From Otis tarda (lineage: Eukaryota; Chordata; Aves; Otidiformes; Otididae), in NCBI GenBank assembly GCA_026413225.1, contig CM048552.1, positions 137,157,053 through 137,221,052 of the forward strand: a stretch of 64,000 bases of DNA. Reading direction: 5' to 3'. Position numbers and translations under genes: made by a program. The notes beneath the pieces are model-generated. The model did no database searches and was not told where the DNA came from. It saw nothing but the letters and a program-made list of their open reading frames with translations. Positions 24,601 through 38,900 of this stretch are shown here, piece by piece; the stretch's first letter is position 1, and each line of letters begins with the position of its first letter.

Positions 24601-27600
24601 TGAAACAGCAATTCAAGTCTTAAAACATTAAGCATCTTTCTTCACAATTCCTTCAAAAATTCTTCTTTCTAAGAGCATTGGAATTTGATCATCGTCTTTT
24701 CTGTTACAATTTCAGGTCAACACAGACATTGAAACGCACACATATTTACAGATTAGATAAAGGCCACAGTAAAAATAGCTTGCCTTTTGATGTCAAAAAA
24801 TAATTCTGTCCAGAAATAACTAGCAAGCAAACAAAAAAACCCAGCCTTAAATAGGGCATCTTTAACAACTCAAAAGGCACGCAGCTGTCATGAAGGCAGT
24901 GCTCATGTAGGGTTGTAAATGGCATTTATGATTCTTTTCTTTCCTGAGCAATTCTGATTCAAACTCAAGGTGCAGCAGTAACACACTGTGTGCGCCAGGC
25001 AGCATGGTAGTTTCTGTGCTGCAGTGTCTTCTCTCGTTACCTTTAGTGGTGGCGGCTGCATTTTTCCAGAATTGTACTGATCTGCGTGAGTTGCAAACAT
25101 GTGTCCAGCTAACGAATCCCCGCAAAATGGCTCTGGATAAGGAGGACTAGTCTGGGTGCAATTACTGCATCCACTGTCAACAGATTCTGCTTGCCAACTC
25201 CTGAAGTTAGAACATCACAATAATTTTGTAGGTATTAAAAAAATCATGCAATTATGCATCATGTTTATATATTTCATTATCCAGGTAAGTTTGTCATTTT
25301 AGACTACTGTTTCTCCAATGAAAATACTTGCATTTCTGCAGATGCACAGACAAGCAAATATATATCATGCAAAAAAAAAAAAAAAAAAAAACAACCCAAA
25401 AAAAAAACCAACCCAAAAAATCACCTTCTCTAATTTTCTTAAAGCATATGTTCTGGTCTTTGTAACAATACTAAGAAAGCAATATCAAACCCCCCCCCGC
25501 AAATCACGTAAAAACTAGGACTAATATTAATGATTAAATAGCATTGTAATAAACCTTGAAATAGTAAAAGCTGTGCTGCATGTTCACTCCATAAGCATTG
25601 CAATACATATCTTTCTTTGACATTTCCCCTTATCACCACAAAATCCACAAAATTTTATTTATATTTTTTAGTACAGTGCTGTTGCAGCCCCATTATAGTT
25701 GCCTCCCTAGCAAAGTTTCTGTTGGATGTAATGTTTTCCCGCTCCCCAAATTCCAAGTCCTCTAAACTCAGCCAGCTATTCAAATAAAGTTTTCTCCTGT
25801 TTGCACTTCGTCACATAACAACAGAATTTTATACTCATAACACTAACAGGAAGCAGATCTTGGAATAAGGACCTGTTGTTTCTCCTACTGTACTTCAGAC
25901 TATACCCATAGTGTAAATACCACTTGGCTGTTTGATGAGGTATCTAAACTACTGGTTTTACCTTTCTGATACGGCTTCTGCTTGATCTTCCTTTCTTTCC
26001 ATCTCCAGGATTTCCTCCTCTGTGTACTCCAGTTTCACTCTCTCTTCTGCCAACTCTCTCTCAACTGCTTCCAGCTGGGCAGTTGTCCTAGCTAACAGGG
26101 CTGTCACTGCATCCTGAAAGGTAAACCAGACTTCAGATAAAACCATTTGAACAAGCCACTGTATTTAATGTGTATTATTAAGAGCCATCATACATAGCTA
26201 TTATAAAAAAAAAAAAACAAACCCAAACCAAAAACCAACCAACCAAACAAAAACCACAACAAAAAAAAACCCCAAAACCCAACCGCAAGACATCTGTCCT
26301 TAATACTCAGAAAGTACATAGCGTTTCATGAACGCAACTTCTCACAGAAACCAGGCAGACTTTCTCTCACTGTGAAGGAGCATCATCCAGCAAGTTAGGT
26401 CAGAAGAGACCTCTGGAGGTAGCCACATCAGGTTGCTCAGGGGCCAGTCAAGGGCTGACAAATCTCCAAGGATGAAAACTGCACATCCTTTCTTGACAAC
26501 CTCTTGAAATGTAGTGGCAGAAATTTTTCATGAGTTTCAGTCTCAGTCGGACTGGAAGGGTGCAGACAGACACATACAGAGTACTATTTCAAGCATGTGT
26601 CCAGACATGACCTAGCTTTTAATTATTCTTTTAAAATCCAGCTCTTGCCACCTTCTGTGCACCTTGAAAATAAACTGCACCTGAGATAAGATCACAGCCA
26701 CCCAGCAGGTCAAATAACATAAACAAATAACATAACAGCCATACTGTTTTAACTGTAGTTACATTTCCAGAAGACCGGGGAGTATTTTCTTCACACTGGT
26801 TTTTGTTCTTTGCTCTCTGGGGGTCTGAACCAGTGAAGATCTGAACGGAATACCAGTGAAGCTGTATCTCACCAGAACTCTCTGCATCAGTCAGGTTTAT
26901 CTGAGCAATGCCCTATAAACAACAAAAAGCATTGACCACAATAAGATAAACATACACTGCAGGATAGACCCATTCTTATTTAAAGAGTATTTTATTTTAT
27001 AATGTAAAAAAAAAAAAAACACTTAAAAAGAGATAGTTTTGTTCTGCTGTGTTATGATGTCTAAAATACTGAATTTCTTGCTTACTACCATAAAGGATCA
27101 GAGTAGGTATTTAATTTTTTTAAGTTGAAAAATAAAATTTCTATGATTGATGTAGATATGATTATTACAGCTTACAGGTCTTAATATTTTATTGAAACAC
27201 CCCCCAAATTACATTTCTGATTTCTACATTTGCTTAAATTAATATTACTTTAACAATATTACTTTAATTTGTTTTCTTCTGAGAACTATATTCTGAGATA
27301 CCCTTCCATTCTCTAATCCTCAGAGGCATCTTCCAAAGGCAAAAACAAAAGTGTAATGTAAAACAATTTATTTTTTTCTGCTTATTTATAACATAAGTTA
27401 GTCAAATGGGCTATAAAGCCCTTTTTTTTCACTTTCCAAGCCATCCTTACATCTCCCAGATTCAGGTAAAAACAGGTTTAATGGAGGCTTTCCACTAAAA
27501 GTATTCCCAACCTTAAAGTAGACCTACTCCATCAGACAGTGCTCCTCTAAGAAATTTCTCAGTAGTGTTGACCTAAATGAAAACGAGCTGTGAGCAATCT

Positions 27601-29937
27601 AATTCTTTCCCCTCCCCGCCTCTTTTAATCAGTTCAACTAGCTGAACCTAGTGGTGACTTTTTATCAGCTACTCTTTAATTACCGCTTTTGGCTTTATCT
27701 GGCTGTCTCTACAACCTGTTCATTTCCATGCTAATGGACCACCACGCTAAGAATGTTTTCATTTATATCATTGGAAAAAAGTTGTTTTCATCTCTCACAA
27801 AATAAATAGCTGGATGCCATGATTCTAATTGTAAAGGCAGTAAGAAATATATACAGAAACTGCATTCAACTTTAAGCAGGTAAAGAAACAGTTAATTAGA
27901 AAATATTATTTTCTAATTAAGACATTGTATTTTTTTTCCAAGATGCATGTTCCCTGGGACTCTGTTTAAAGAGATGTACAAAGGATGATAGAGAAAAGCT
28001 TTTGAGACTAACAAAAGAATGTCATATCAGGATACAACACGTTACTGAGAACGTCATTTTATATCAATATATTGGATGGCACAGAGATGCCTTTTCTTTT
28101 ATACATAAAGCAGATGTCTTCTAATTACCTACTTGTTCTGACACAGTGTAAGAAAGAAATGTGTTGAATACTCACACTTTTGCATCAAAGCTAGAAAATG
28201 TTTAAGACAGGCTGGGTGTGGTTTTAGGGGTAGAGGGGAAAGCTGTTTTCCTGTCATCAATATTGGAAAAAACATATGTTGACTCTGAAGATGCCTGACA
28301 CTGCCCTACACACTGCATTTGTTAAGTGGCTAAGAACGCATGCCAAAGAAACTTACTACAAAATGAATGACTAATTGAGTAGAAAAAAATCACCAAACCC
28401 AATTAATAATTATCAGTATTGAAAGGACTCATTAATATTTCACCTCCACCTCAAGATTTGGAGCTCACTCAAAGGATGAAGAAAACAAGGTGGGTCTGCT
28501 AGCAGTCTATCCCGTGCCTGCTCTGACGCATTTGTTAACAACTTGGATTGCAGAACAGTAAAAGCACTTACGAATCTCTCAGTGATGTCAAACAGAGGGA
28601 TTGTAAAATTTCATGAGAAAGGAATCAATCAGAATTTAAAATTATATTAAAGAAAGGGATGGATGTTCTGAAATAAAAACATTAAATGCAAAGTGTTACA
28701 CTCAAGAAGAAAAATTCAAATAAATTAAGACATGGGGAATAATTGTTTGGTCAAGGCTGTAAAAGATCAGACACTGGGTGTGAAACAGCAATGGCATGTG
28801 ATTGCAAGAAAGGCAATCACATTTCTTTGATGTTTTAACACGAGCTATATATGCAAATCGTGTAAAATAACAACTCCCTTATCTCAACACTGATGAGGTC
28901 ACCAGGGAAGAAATGGCCGACTTAAGGAAGCACAGTTCCAGAAAGTTGCAGGAAAACAGAAAAAGATCTTTCAGCAAGGCAGGGTATACGAGTAAAAGGT
29001 TGAAGGAATAGAAAGACCATCCCACAAGTTTAGTAGATTTACTTTTCTATGTAAGTGAATTTTTTTTTTTTAAATTCCATGTTATGTACAAAAATGGTTT
29101 AAGTTAAGATAAATTCCAGCCTGGCTTCTGCATTTAGGAAAGCATTTAACTCGCATAATCTAATTGAAAAGAAAGCAGTCATCCAGAACTTCAGAAACAT
29201 ATGGATGATCAAGTAGATGGAAAACAACCTGTAAACTCAGTGGAAGAGATTCTGAAATAGAATTATGGAGGCCATCACAGCAGTTCCAAAGGTAGCAAAT
29301 TATTTGAGAAAATGCTAATTTTCAATTTACAGCAAAAGAAAGCAATGATCATAATGTTTAAATACATTCTTCAATGCACTTACCTTAAGAAACCATGGCA
29401 TTGTTCCCCTCTCTGTGAGTGGCATTGTGAATTGTATGTTACCAACTACTGCAGACAAATATTTCTGACAAAACTACACTAAGACTATGAAAAAGGGGAG
29501 GGGGGGGGGGAATCTACCAACAGAACCTGAAGGTCTATCATTTTTTGCTAATTCAGTAACAGAAGTTAAAATAAAAGCACCCTAAACTTAGATGCACATG
29601 TGTCAATATAAAGATGCTTTACACTGAAATAGCTATTTAGCTTCCCAGAGGAACAGGCTATAAGAGTATTAGGCATTTTACACCAATATACTCAGCCTAT
29701 TCTTAAGATGCTTTCTCTTTGATTAGGTTGTAGTGCGAAAACAACAAAACTTCCTACTGCAAACAAGACCTTGGGTCCACTTCCATCAATATTAAGACCA
29801 CTGTTTATGTAAGATATTACCTAGTTTTAAAGGTGGACTAACAAACAAGCTTTCTTGATCAAATTTGCTTAAACACCCCTTATCCATATTCCAGCAAGAC
29901 AGTGAGATGCCTGTACCTCTCAACTACTTCAATAGGA

Positions 29938-29971
<34 letters not shown>

Positions 29972-32900
29972 CAAACAAACAAACAAACAAAAACCACTAA
30001 TCCATTCAAACGTCTCTCTGAAATGTCAGCCCACTGACATCAAAATAGCCAGGACATCATCCCCAAGCAAAATTTAAGTATATTTATATTCGAAAACAGC
30101 TAAATGAAGTTGACATTTAACACATCTAAAGTCGACACAGTTAACACACTTAACCTATTTAAACAACTGCTGCATTTATTCAAATACATCTACACCAGAT
30201 GCCTTGATTAGCTTAAAGTAAAAGGCGTAGCAGAAATCTGCCTGGATCACTATTATCCTGCAACAAAGTTAAGACTGATACAACAGTAGTTTTCAGTTTT
30301 TACAGTTATGTAGCAACAAGGAGTTTATATTTGTTATCTTTTTATTGGGAAACTATTTTACTGATACCAATTCATCATGCAGACGTTACAGTGCCATGCA
30401 GAAACAGAAGTCCTGAGCACACTGCAGTCTAAAAGCTGTCAGATGAAGTCTTTGGGGAAAAGTTTGATTTTTACACAATGCTTTCCTTCTTGTACTAAGA
30501 TTTAGCAATGGCAGATTTTTCAACTTTCCCCAAAGCACTTTTGTAAGAAATGCATTAAATAAAAGAAGATTTAACTCCTTATCTACTGAATCCCATAGCA
30601 GTGAATGTAAATACCATATCAATTTTGAATAGGCCTCTGCAACGTAACGGTTAAATAACAGTACACATAACATTACTTTGAACACTGCTTAAAATGCTCC
30701 AATTCTCAATCTCTGCTAATGCTGCCAATCATTCCCAAGACTCTATGTAACCTAAAATACAGATATGTCAACCTTTTAAAAATTCCACCTTTCACAGATA
30801 CTTATGTATTTTTAATTAACACAACCATAATTATGTATGTGAACAGACACATTAACATATGACTCTCTCAGCACTTCTTATGGAAAAAATAAAGTCTTCA
30901 CTTCCTCTTTCAATCTTAAAAATTATTCTTCAAGTAACTTTAGTTTCCCATATCATAGAGCTTTTAAGAAAAGGACCACTTACCAACAGTTCTTCTTGAT
31001 GCTGATGGTCAACTGAACAGATATACAGCTGCAGTGATTTTAATTTCAAAACACTGGAATGCACAGGGATTTGGAAAACTTCATTAAATATTAATGGAGT
31101 TTGGAATTCCAAAGCTCTAGAGCAGTAAGTGGTTGGTGTGCCTGACTCAAGTGGTGGCAAATAAACTCTCACATGACTGGAAACAGCAAAATAGACAAAA
31201 AGCACAGTTTAGATAAAGGAAGCTATTCTGCCTTTCTTAAAATCAAGGTAAGCAAAAACATCAGTGTAACTTCTACATTAATGATCTGTTCTGGAATCTC
31301 TTCATTACAGGAATTTACTTTGTATTCTTAAGACAGAAGAACTGCAAAGCTGATTCGGAAACTCTACCTTTTTCTAACTAAAACTCATTTTTTTTTTAAC
31401 TTGGTGCTTAAGCAGAGTCACCCAGTGGCACTTGAGATGCCCTGAGGTATCTGAGGCATCTCCATGGGACTAGCAAACACGACACAGGATCCATTGGAGA
31501 GCTACAGCCTTCCTGAGCAGCAGCAGCTGGAAGCCAGGTGTTATGCTATGATATTTCAAATGGAAACACTTGCCTATGTTTAGGCAATTGAATTGCCCCC
31601 TGTCACTGATTCATTGCTTCCTTCCACCCACTAAGCTTACCTCCCTCCTGCCACTTAAACTCAGCACAAAAGAACAGCAAAAGAAGCCTACAACCATTGC
31701 ATCCACCTGCCATCTTAAAAACTAGATTTAAATATCTAGTACCATCTAATGTGAGACTCTAAGCCAAAAATCAAAATCCACAACCATTTTAATCTGACAG
31801 AAAGTAACAGAGCTACTTAGACAAGTGTCTCTGTGTTTCCCCTGTCCTGACTGCCTGTCCAGCCCCTGCAATATCCTATTTTGTGCCATACCTTCCCTTC
31901 TGCCAGCAAACAGCTTCATGCAACTGTGTTGTGAACCAGATTATAAAACTTATCTGGGTTAAAAAGCTAACTCAGCAAAAATAAGGGTTAAGGATTAAAA
32001 AAAAAAATCCAGCTCAGAGGCTCACTCAAGTTGGCTACATGGCTGCATGAACTTTTATGCCACCACCAGAGAGGGGCTGACATTGACAGGCAAGTAAATG
32101 TTTAGAGGACAACTGGGGGAGTTCACTATAGCAGAAGAGATGCTGTTGTCTGAAGGATCACTTAGCTGAACAGCTCTACATGCTGTAAAAAGAGCAACCC
32201 AACTCATCCATTCATCAGCTGCTGCAGGTGACTCTGCCCCCACTAACACTGATTCAGTGAACGTGTACAGTTGCACAGAGGAATTCATTAAACTGGCTAA
32301 AAGCTTTTTCTGGTTTTGGTAAGATAAACTTATTTTTTGACCAAACCAAATTATTTACCCTGCAGCCATGCAACTGATTGATTCCAGTGCAACAGAGAAG
32401 GATTGGGAACAGAACTGCCTTTCTGAGAGGCACTTAGACGCGTGATTGCCTTGATGACAATGCCCAACAGATCCTCTGGATTATTTTTTTACCTTCCTGA
32501 CTCTACTTGACTTTCTTCAGATGACACTTATTTATTTTTCTAATTACAAGGCAACACAGCTGAGTACTACTCTATACTCACATTTTTCCCCTATAGCATG
32601 CTTTTGCACTCACACTGAAAACAAAGCAAAAGACTGACACTGATGTGCTCACCAGTATGAAGAATTTCCACTAAAGGTTTGCAGAGTTAGCAAGATTAAG
32701 TGTTCTCAACAAATATCAACTCATTATTCAGTGAGATGTATGTCAATTTAACAACTCTAACAAAATTACTTATATTACAATACAATGATGTTATCACACC
32801 TCCATTTTCCACAGTTTTCAAACAACCTCTCCCAGAAATAAAGATCAACAGCTTTAATTGGTCAAATTTCTTTAAAATATGTTAAGATACATATCACTAG

Positions 32901-35900
32901 GTAAGAATGTGTTTTATGGCAACATTGCCATTATTTAAGAAACATTTATTAGAATAAACTAAGCAACGTTCTGTAAAATGCAATATGGAATTTGAAAAAG
33001 TAGCACAGGCTGATAGAGGTTAAAAAATTCAATTGTTTGTACTGATTCTCAGCTAGTACTTGTATTAAAATTATATTTGAAAAGTGTTTCACAGGTATTC
33101 AACGAGGGCTGTAATGGCCATAAAAACCTAGAGATGTCCTGGCTTTTATTTATTTATTTATTGTTAAGATAATGGGCAAGGTCTCTCTCTCACTGATTAA
33201 TATAGATGCTATGGTAGGAATTTGAGAAAATTACACTAAGCTTATTCTGGGATACATCCTAGATAAGCTGTAGAGAAGTTGTACAGGAAATAATATCTCT
33301 GGAATACTGCAAATAATGTAGATAGCTTTGGGACCAGAAGGCCTGAGGTGATGGAAGCATGACTTTGATATCAGTTTCTGAACAAACTTTCTTGTGCATA
33401 ATAAACAGGTAAGAACATGGGTCACTACAGACTACACTTGCTACCCAACCTTTATGACAGATGTTCTATAAAAGGGACACTTTGTGCACATAAAATTAAC
33501 CCTATCCTCACGTAAACCAAGACACACTGTCTTCTCCAGAAAAGGCTTAATTTTCCACGAAAGCAAACAAATTTATGGTATTTACAACTGTGGCATGAAA
33601 CAAGCAATGATCAGACTTTGGGTGAAATTTAAGCTTACATTTTGCAGTTTTCTTTAACAACTAGACTAGTAAAGTTCTTCAGCTGTAACACATGGACTAA
33701 CAGACATTCACTTCCACTGTCATGCCTGGAAAATAAATTTCCTGTGTTAGTCACCAAGTATCAATACTTTGCTTAAGAGACAGAGATGAAAACCTAAAAA
33801 TATTTTAGAACGTCAAAGCACCTTTTGCTGTTAAACAAATCTCAAACAAATCAGTTTGAATCAAAAGTAATTACAGATATTGCACTCTGATAACAGAATA
33901 TTATTAATATTAGCTACAGGAACAAAATTATCAGAACTAAGAGAACTAAACTACTAAATTTGAAAAGAATAATATTCCCTACTGTGATTCTTGATAGTGA
34001 ACAGGTTTTATAAAATACAATCCTTGGTTTAAACAGTTACACCATATGCATATATGTGTGTGTGCATGTGTAATGCATCAGCTACATTAGAGAAATCAGC
34101 CTGCATTATTTTTATGTGCTTATGAAAATAAATTAAAAATTCTACTCTTCCACATCAGCATGAATTTTGTAATGGATCTAACAAACTTGGTTGAGATTTG
34201 AAAACTACCAGTCTTGGGAATTAGTTTTCCAAGGGGTAGAGACTATTCTGGAGGGCTAAGATATGACATCCTGCCTTGCACTGCTATAATCAGCCCCTCC
34301 CACTAGTAACAATAGCATGCTCTAAGCACAGGACTTCAAAGCTATATTTGGGAGCTGTATTTGTGTCCCTTCACCTGTGACCGTCCTAAGGTAATTCTCC
34401 TTTATCTGGCATAAAAAACCCCTCAGATTTCACACAAAGAGACGTATCCCTATATCCATACACTCATTAATGGCCCAGACAATGAAAACACTACTGAAAG
34501 AAGTAACGAGGGCCCTTTTATCAGCCGCCATTGAAAGGACTGTGGTTAAGGCACAACCCAGGCAGTAAGCAACACGTGATGACTAATCTGTATACCTACT
34601 AAACTTTGGCTTTCAATTCAGAAACTTCTTAAAACTATACTCTGCAGTTAAGTTTATTAAAAACCAAAGTCAAGAAAAGTAGTGAGAAATTCCTGCTGAG
34701 CTGACAGGGGGAAAAAGGAGTAACACTACTCACAGAAAACCAACATGTATTTGCGGTTCTTCACTACTGGCAGCATCACCGTAAACAGGCTCTTCCAGAT
34801 CTTCATTCCTGCAGGAACAGAAAGTACTGTAAACTACATACTGATCTAAGCTGTTAAAACATAATTAAATGAACATTTGTTTTGTGACTTATGAATATAA
34901 GCAATTGTTTGGTAACACAGGAGAGACTGGTAATACAGAAGAGATTAAAAAGGGATTACAGTTGGACTTGATTTTACAGCTGGATTCAATGATCTTAAAG
35001 GTCTTTTCCAACTTAAATGATTCCAGGGTTCTATAAGTTATCTATTTAAAACCACACAAAAGTAGTAATAAACAATTTTAAAACATACTTATGTTTTAGA
35101 ATACCTCTTTCAAGATATTTAGGGTAGTTTAATATTTAGTCTGTCTTCCATTTCCCTATAGCATCCTCAAAATCTTTTCTTCTTCCCAGTTACTGTTTAT
35201 TATTGTGTTAAAGCAATCGTATAAAATAACACATCTTTACCAATTCTTCAATCACTTGGTCAATTTACACATTTTCAGATTTTCAGCAGTTAATATATTT
35301 TTTCCCTTGAAGTTATACTTCTGACACATGCTACTCAGAATTGTAAGTCACACTGTATAATTTTATTTTATTACAGATAGTTGAAATAAAACTACTGATT
35401 TACAACTAATAAGCTGAATAAACTGTCTTTCAAGGGAGAAGTATATGGTGTTAAAGTGTTAGAGACAAAGTGAAAAGGACTTGGCACTTGTGAAGATGAC
35501 AGTGGAACTGGATGTTAAAAGCTTCTTTCCTTTAAAACATGAACCCTAATATTCTTACGTTACTTAGACTTAGCAATTTTGAAAGCGTATTCAGAAATTT
35601 ACAACTGATTCTTTCAGACCGTGTGGTAGAACAGGAATATTTCCAGCTTACTATGCATTTATACACCTGACCTTTTGCTTAAAGCTTCAAACACGCCACT
35701 GTCACTAGCCAGTGAATGATCTGAGAGACATGCTGAAACTCGCCTGGCTCTCCTCTCCGATCTTCTACCACTGTCTCCGCGCAGAGTTACAGCTGTCATG
35801 GAGAAAAAGTGAAGACAACATCAGCTCAAGGCAATCTCTTAAAGATTAAACCAGAAACATTTATTGTATCAAAACTAGTGGCAAAACAGTTGGCACAAAC

Positions 35901-38900
35901 ACAGTTTATTGCTTTTTTATCTAACTTTGTTAAAAACCTAGAACATAATCAACCGGAGATCTTCCATGGGAGAATTAAGGAAGGAAGTTTGTGGCTAACG
36001 TCGCTCTGACAAGACTAAGTATAAACCAATAGCATTGTTACTAAATGCTTTTCTGGTAGAATAATCCCTCCTGGAAGAAGACTTACATTAATTCAACACA
36101 TGTATACATGATATCCTAAACTTTCAAGACTTACCTACTGAATATACAATAGGCTGAAAACAAACACCGAGACTAATTCTTTTAAGTTATCTGATAACAC
36201 AATGTGAGGTTTTGTTCTCATTTGTTTCCTAGTACAAAGTCTCAAAGCATACTGTTTATACCATTGCATAATAGCAGCTTTTATTTACAGTCTGAGAGGC
36301 ATTATCAAAAAGAACCAGCGCGTTCCAACTCTCTCAGACCACTGTGTTTTCAAATTCTTGGTGAATGACTTTGAAAACTGACTAGGGGAGGAGGCAGCAA
36401 TATTCAACCCCCTCTTCCATGCTCCCCTGAATCACCAGCAACACCATAAATAGCAACTCAGCAGCCGTTTTCATGTTGCAAACCTATCAACAAGAATTAT
36501 GTTATACATCAGGTTTTGTACACAGAAGTAGGTATAGCAGCTACCATTCCTTTAAGGCATGTGCGTAAGTGGTAATGCTCAAGAGCTGTCTAGGTAAGGT
36601 TTTGACACTTCAATGACAGCTCCTAACTTGAGGTTGTTTTCTTTCACATCCTAGAGAGGAACATTAAACAGACTTGTGGAAGTGCAGTTTCTTCACCGTG
36701 CAGTGAGGAACTTTTGCCAACTTTCCCCCCTTTTGCTTAAGGCTCAATGACTCTCCTCAAAGCACAAAAGCAATGGCAAAGAGGTGCCACTTCAGAGGTA
36801 GGGAAAGCATCTTATTTGCTTCTACCCACGCTCAGAAACTTAAAACAGTCAAGTATGGAAGTATTCCCAGTTTTAGCAGACAGCATTTGGAGGGACAGTA
36901 GCACTGTGCACACCATACCGGAGGCAAGCACCACCTGACATTTACTGCTTACTACCCCTGACTAAGGATGAAACATGCCTTACTCAAAGTAACAACTTGT
37001 TAAGTATCTCTGTTACATGTTATCTTAAGGCATCCAAAATAAAAGGCTGGTACCTAACCAGTAAGTTTCCTCCAGCAAAGCATCAGCCAACAGCCTGAGC
37101 TCCACCTGCAGAGCTCTGCTGAGGCATGGACAACTGAGCCACCCCTCTGAATGGGACCCATCTCACCTCTGACACAAGCACCACCAGGACAGATCATCAG
37201 GACCTGAAGCTTGACCAAAAATCCTCCAAATTAGTACAATCTACTGCTGTCAACAGATGTGTCTGGCTAAGGTTAGCTTTAGCCTTCTGTGGAACTGGCA
37301 GACAGGATGCACTGAGTCCAGCAGTCCTGTGCCAGCTCGAAGTACGTTCGTTTTATCAGGGGACCAACACCACAAAATTGCAAGAGAGTGCTGAAATTCC
37401 CTTGTTGTATTCCAGAATGTCCCAAAAATAATTTTAAAAAAGGTCCAATAAAGTGGACAGAGTCAGCTCTCCATTCGTTTGGATCCATAGCCCTACGGAC
37501 CTCCTCTCCAAATTCAATGAAGGAGTTAGCCATCTTCAGCTATGCAGCAAATTCATCTGCTGACCAGGGACATCCCAATCTGCATCTGTCTCTGTGCCCA
37601 GAGCCCCAAGCTCCCAGTTACAGCATCCCATCCTCAATGTACATCACACATCGTTCAGTGTTACTCGTTTCATCCTCACCACAAATGAGAGTCAAGTTCA
37701 AGCTAGCTCATAGAAAGCAAAGAAACTGTACTTGAACCATGCTCTCCTCCATATCACTTGTACCAAGCAGTGGGTTTGGGTTTTGGCTGGTTGGTTTGTT
37801 TTTTTTCCTCCCTTTTTTTTTTTAATTTTTTTTAGCACTTTTAATTCGCTAAGCCCACTGCTGAGTTCTGTCACTGGTATTTATGCAGAATCAAAACTAG
37901 CACTCTGTAGTAATATCTTTTAGTATGAAAGTTTCCCAATAATTTTACATCACTGGAAAGAGGCTGAACTTCACAAAAATGTATAAACTTTATAAATTCT
38001 ATAATTCCTGTACTAATTTCAACAAGTTACACTGGGATGACTTCTTTTTGTAAATAAGCCTTTAGTTGACTGCTCTATGCAAACACTTTGTATAGATGTA
38101 GTGGATGAAAGACCTCATGGGCTCTCTTCTTTAGAGGGTCATATTCCCAACTTGTGTGGAAGGAAAAACTGATCTGAAGCATCAGTATAACAATGAAAAA
38201 CTGATGTGTTACAACAACGTTGTAACTTGGCAATGATTTGTCTGCTGTCTGTTGGTCATGCAAGCATCTGATAACATCTGGACAGTCCCAGAGAATTTGG
38301 GAGAGAAGTAAACATCAAAACATAGACTTAAAAAAAAAGTCAGCAGGAAAAATTGGTCAAGAAGAAAGAAATATCAGATTTCAGTTTGAACAGAGTAAGG
38401 TTTAGCACAGGTTACAGACCTACCAATGCTAGAAGCTAAAGTATTGTTTAAAAGTAAAGTTTCTAAGACAATTACCTTACATTTTCCTATTTAAATAAAA
38501 AAAAAAAATCAGTGAACAATATATATGTATTTCCAGAACTACTTGATGCCAAATCTTCATAAAAAGATAAGCCTGATTAAAATAATATTGTCAAGTGTCA
38601 TTAGTTGAAAAAATTAACTTGAAAAGGAAATTTTGGTGTCCAAGACTTCATTAGCTAAAAAAATACATAAATAAATCGAAAGCTTAGGAGACTAGAAATA
38701 CTGCAAGTCAGCTCAAAATGCACCAGTAAAAAGTCAAACACTCTCATAGAAACTAAATCAGAGACACAAACAGACCTTACCTACCATGATGCTGTCAGGC
38801 ATTACTGTAATAAAGCTGAAGCTCGCAGAACACTTTTTCCAGGAATGTAACTACAGCCATGAATATATTGTTTAGTTGACATAGCAAAAAAATGAAGTAT

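Larger units (their letters stand above)
26114..26744 (-). other. WWC3 intron
   Basis: Holds an A run and A/C-rich tract (26205-26285) and an old CR1 piece (26396-26530), listed separately. Confidence 0.85.
26913..30983 (-). other. WWC3 intron with hairpins and A run
   Basis: A 4.1-kb intron interrupting the coding sequence of the C2 domain. It contains two perfect inverted repeats (27892-27920 and 28796-28822), a G run near 29500-29510, and a 31-A run followed by (CAAA)n at 29939-29996. No exon or transposon recognised. Confidence 0.8.

Noticed and set aside
29939-29996. SINE or processed-gene tail
   Set aside because: No retroposed body or target-site duplication could be seen next to the A run.
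31410-31560. Possible LTR or other repeat
   Set aside because: Only a composition change; no terminal repeats, primer site or coding parts seen.
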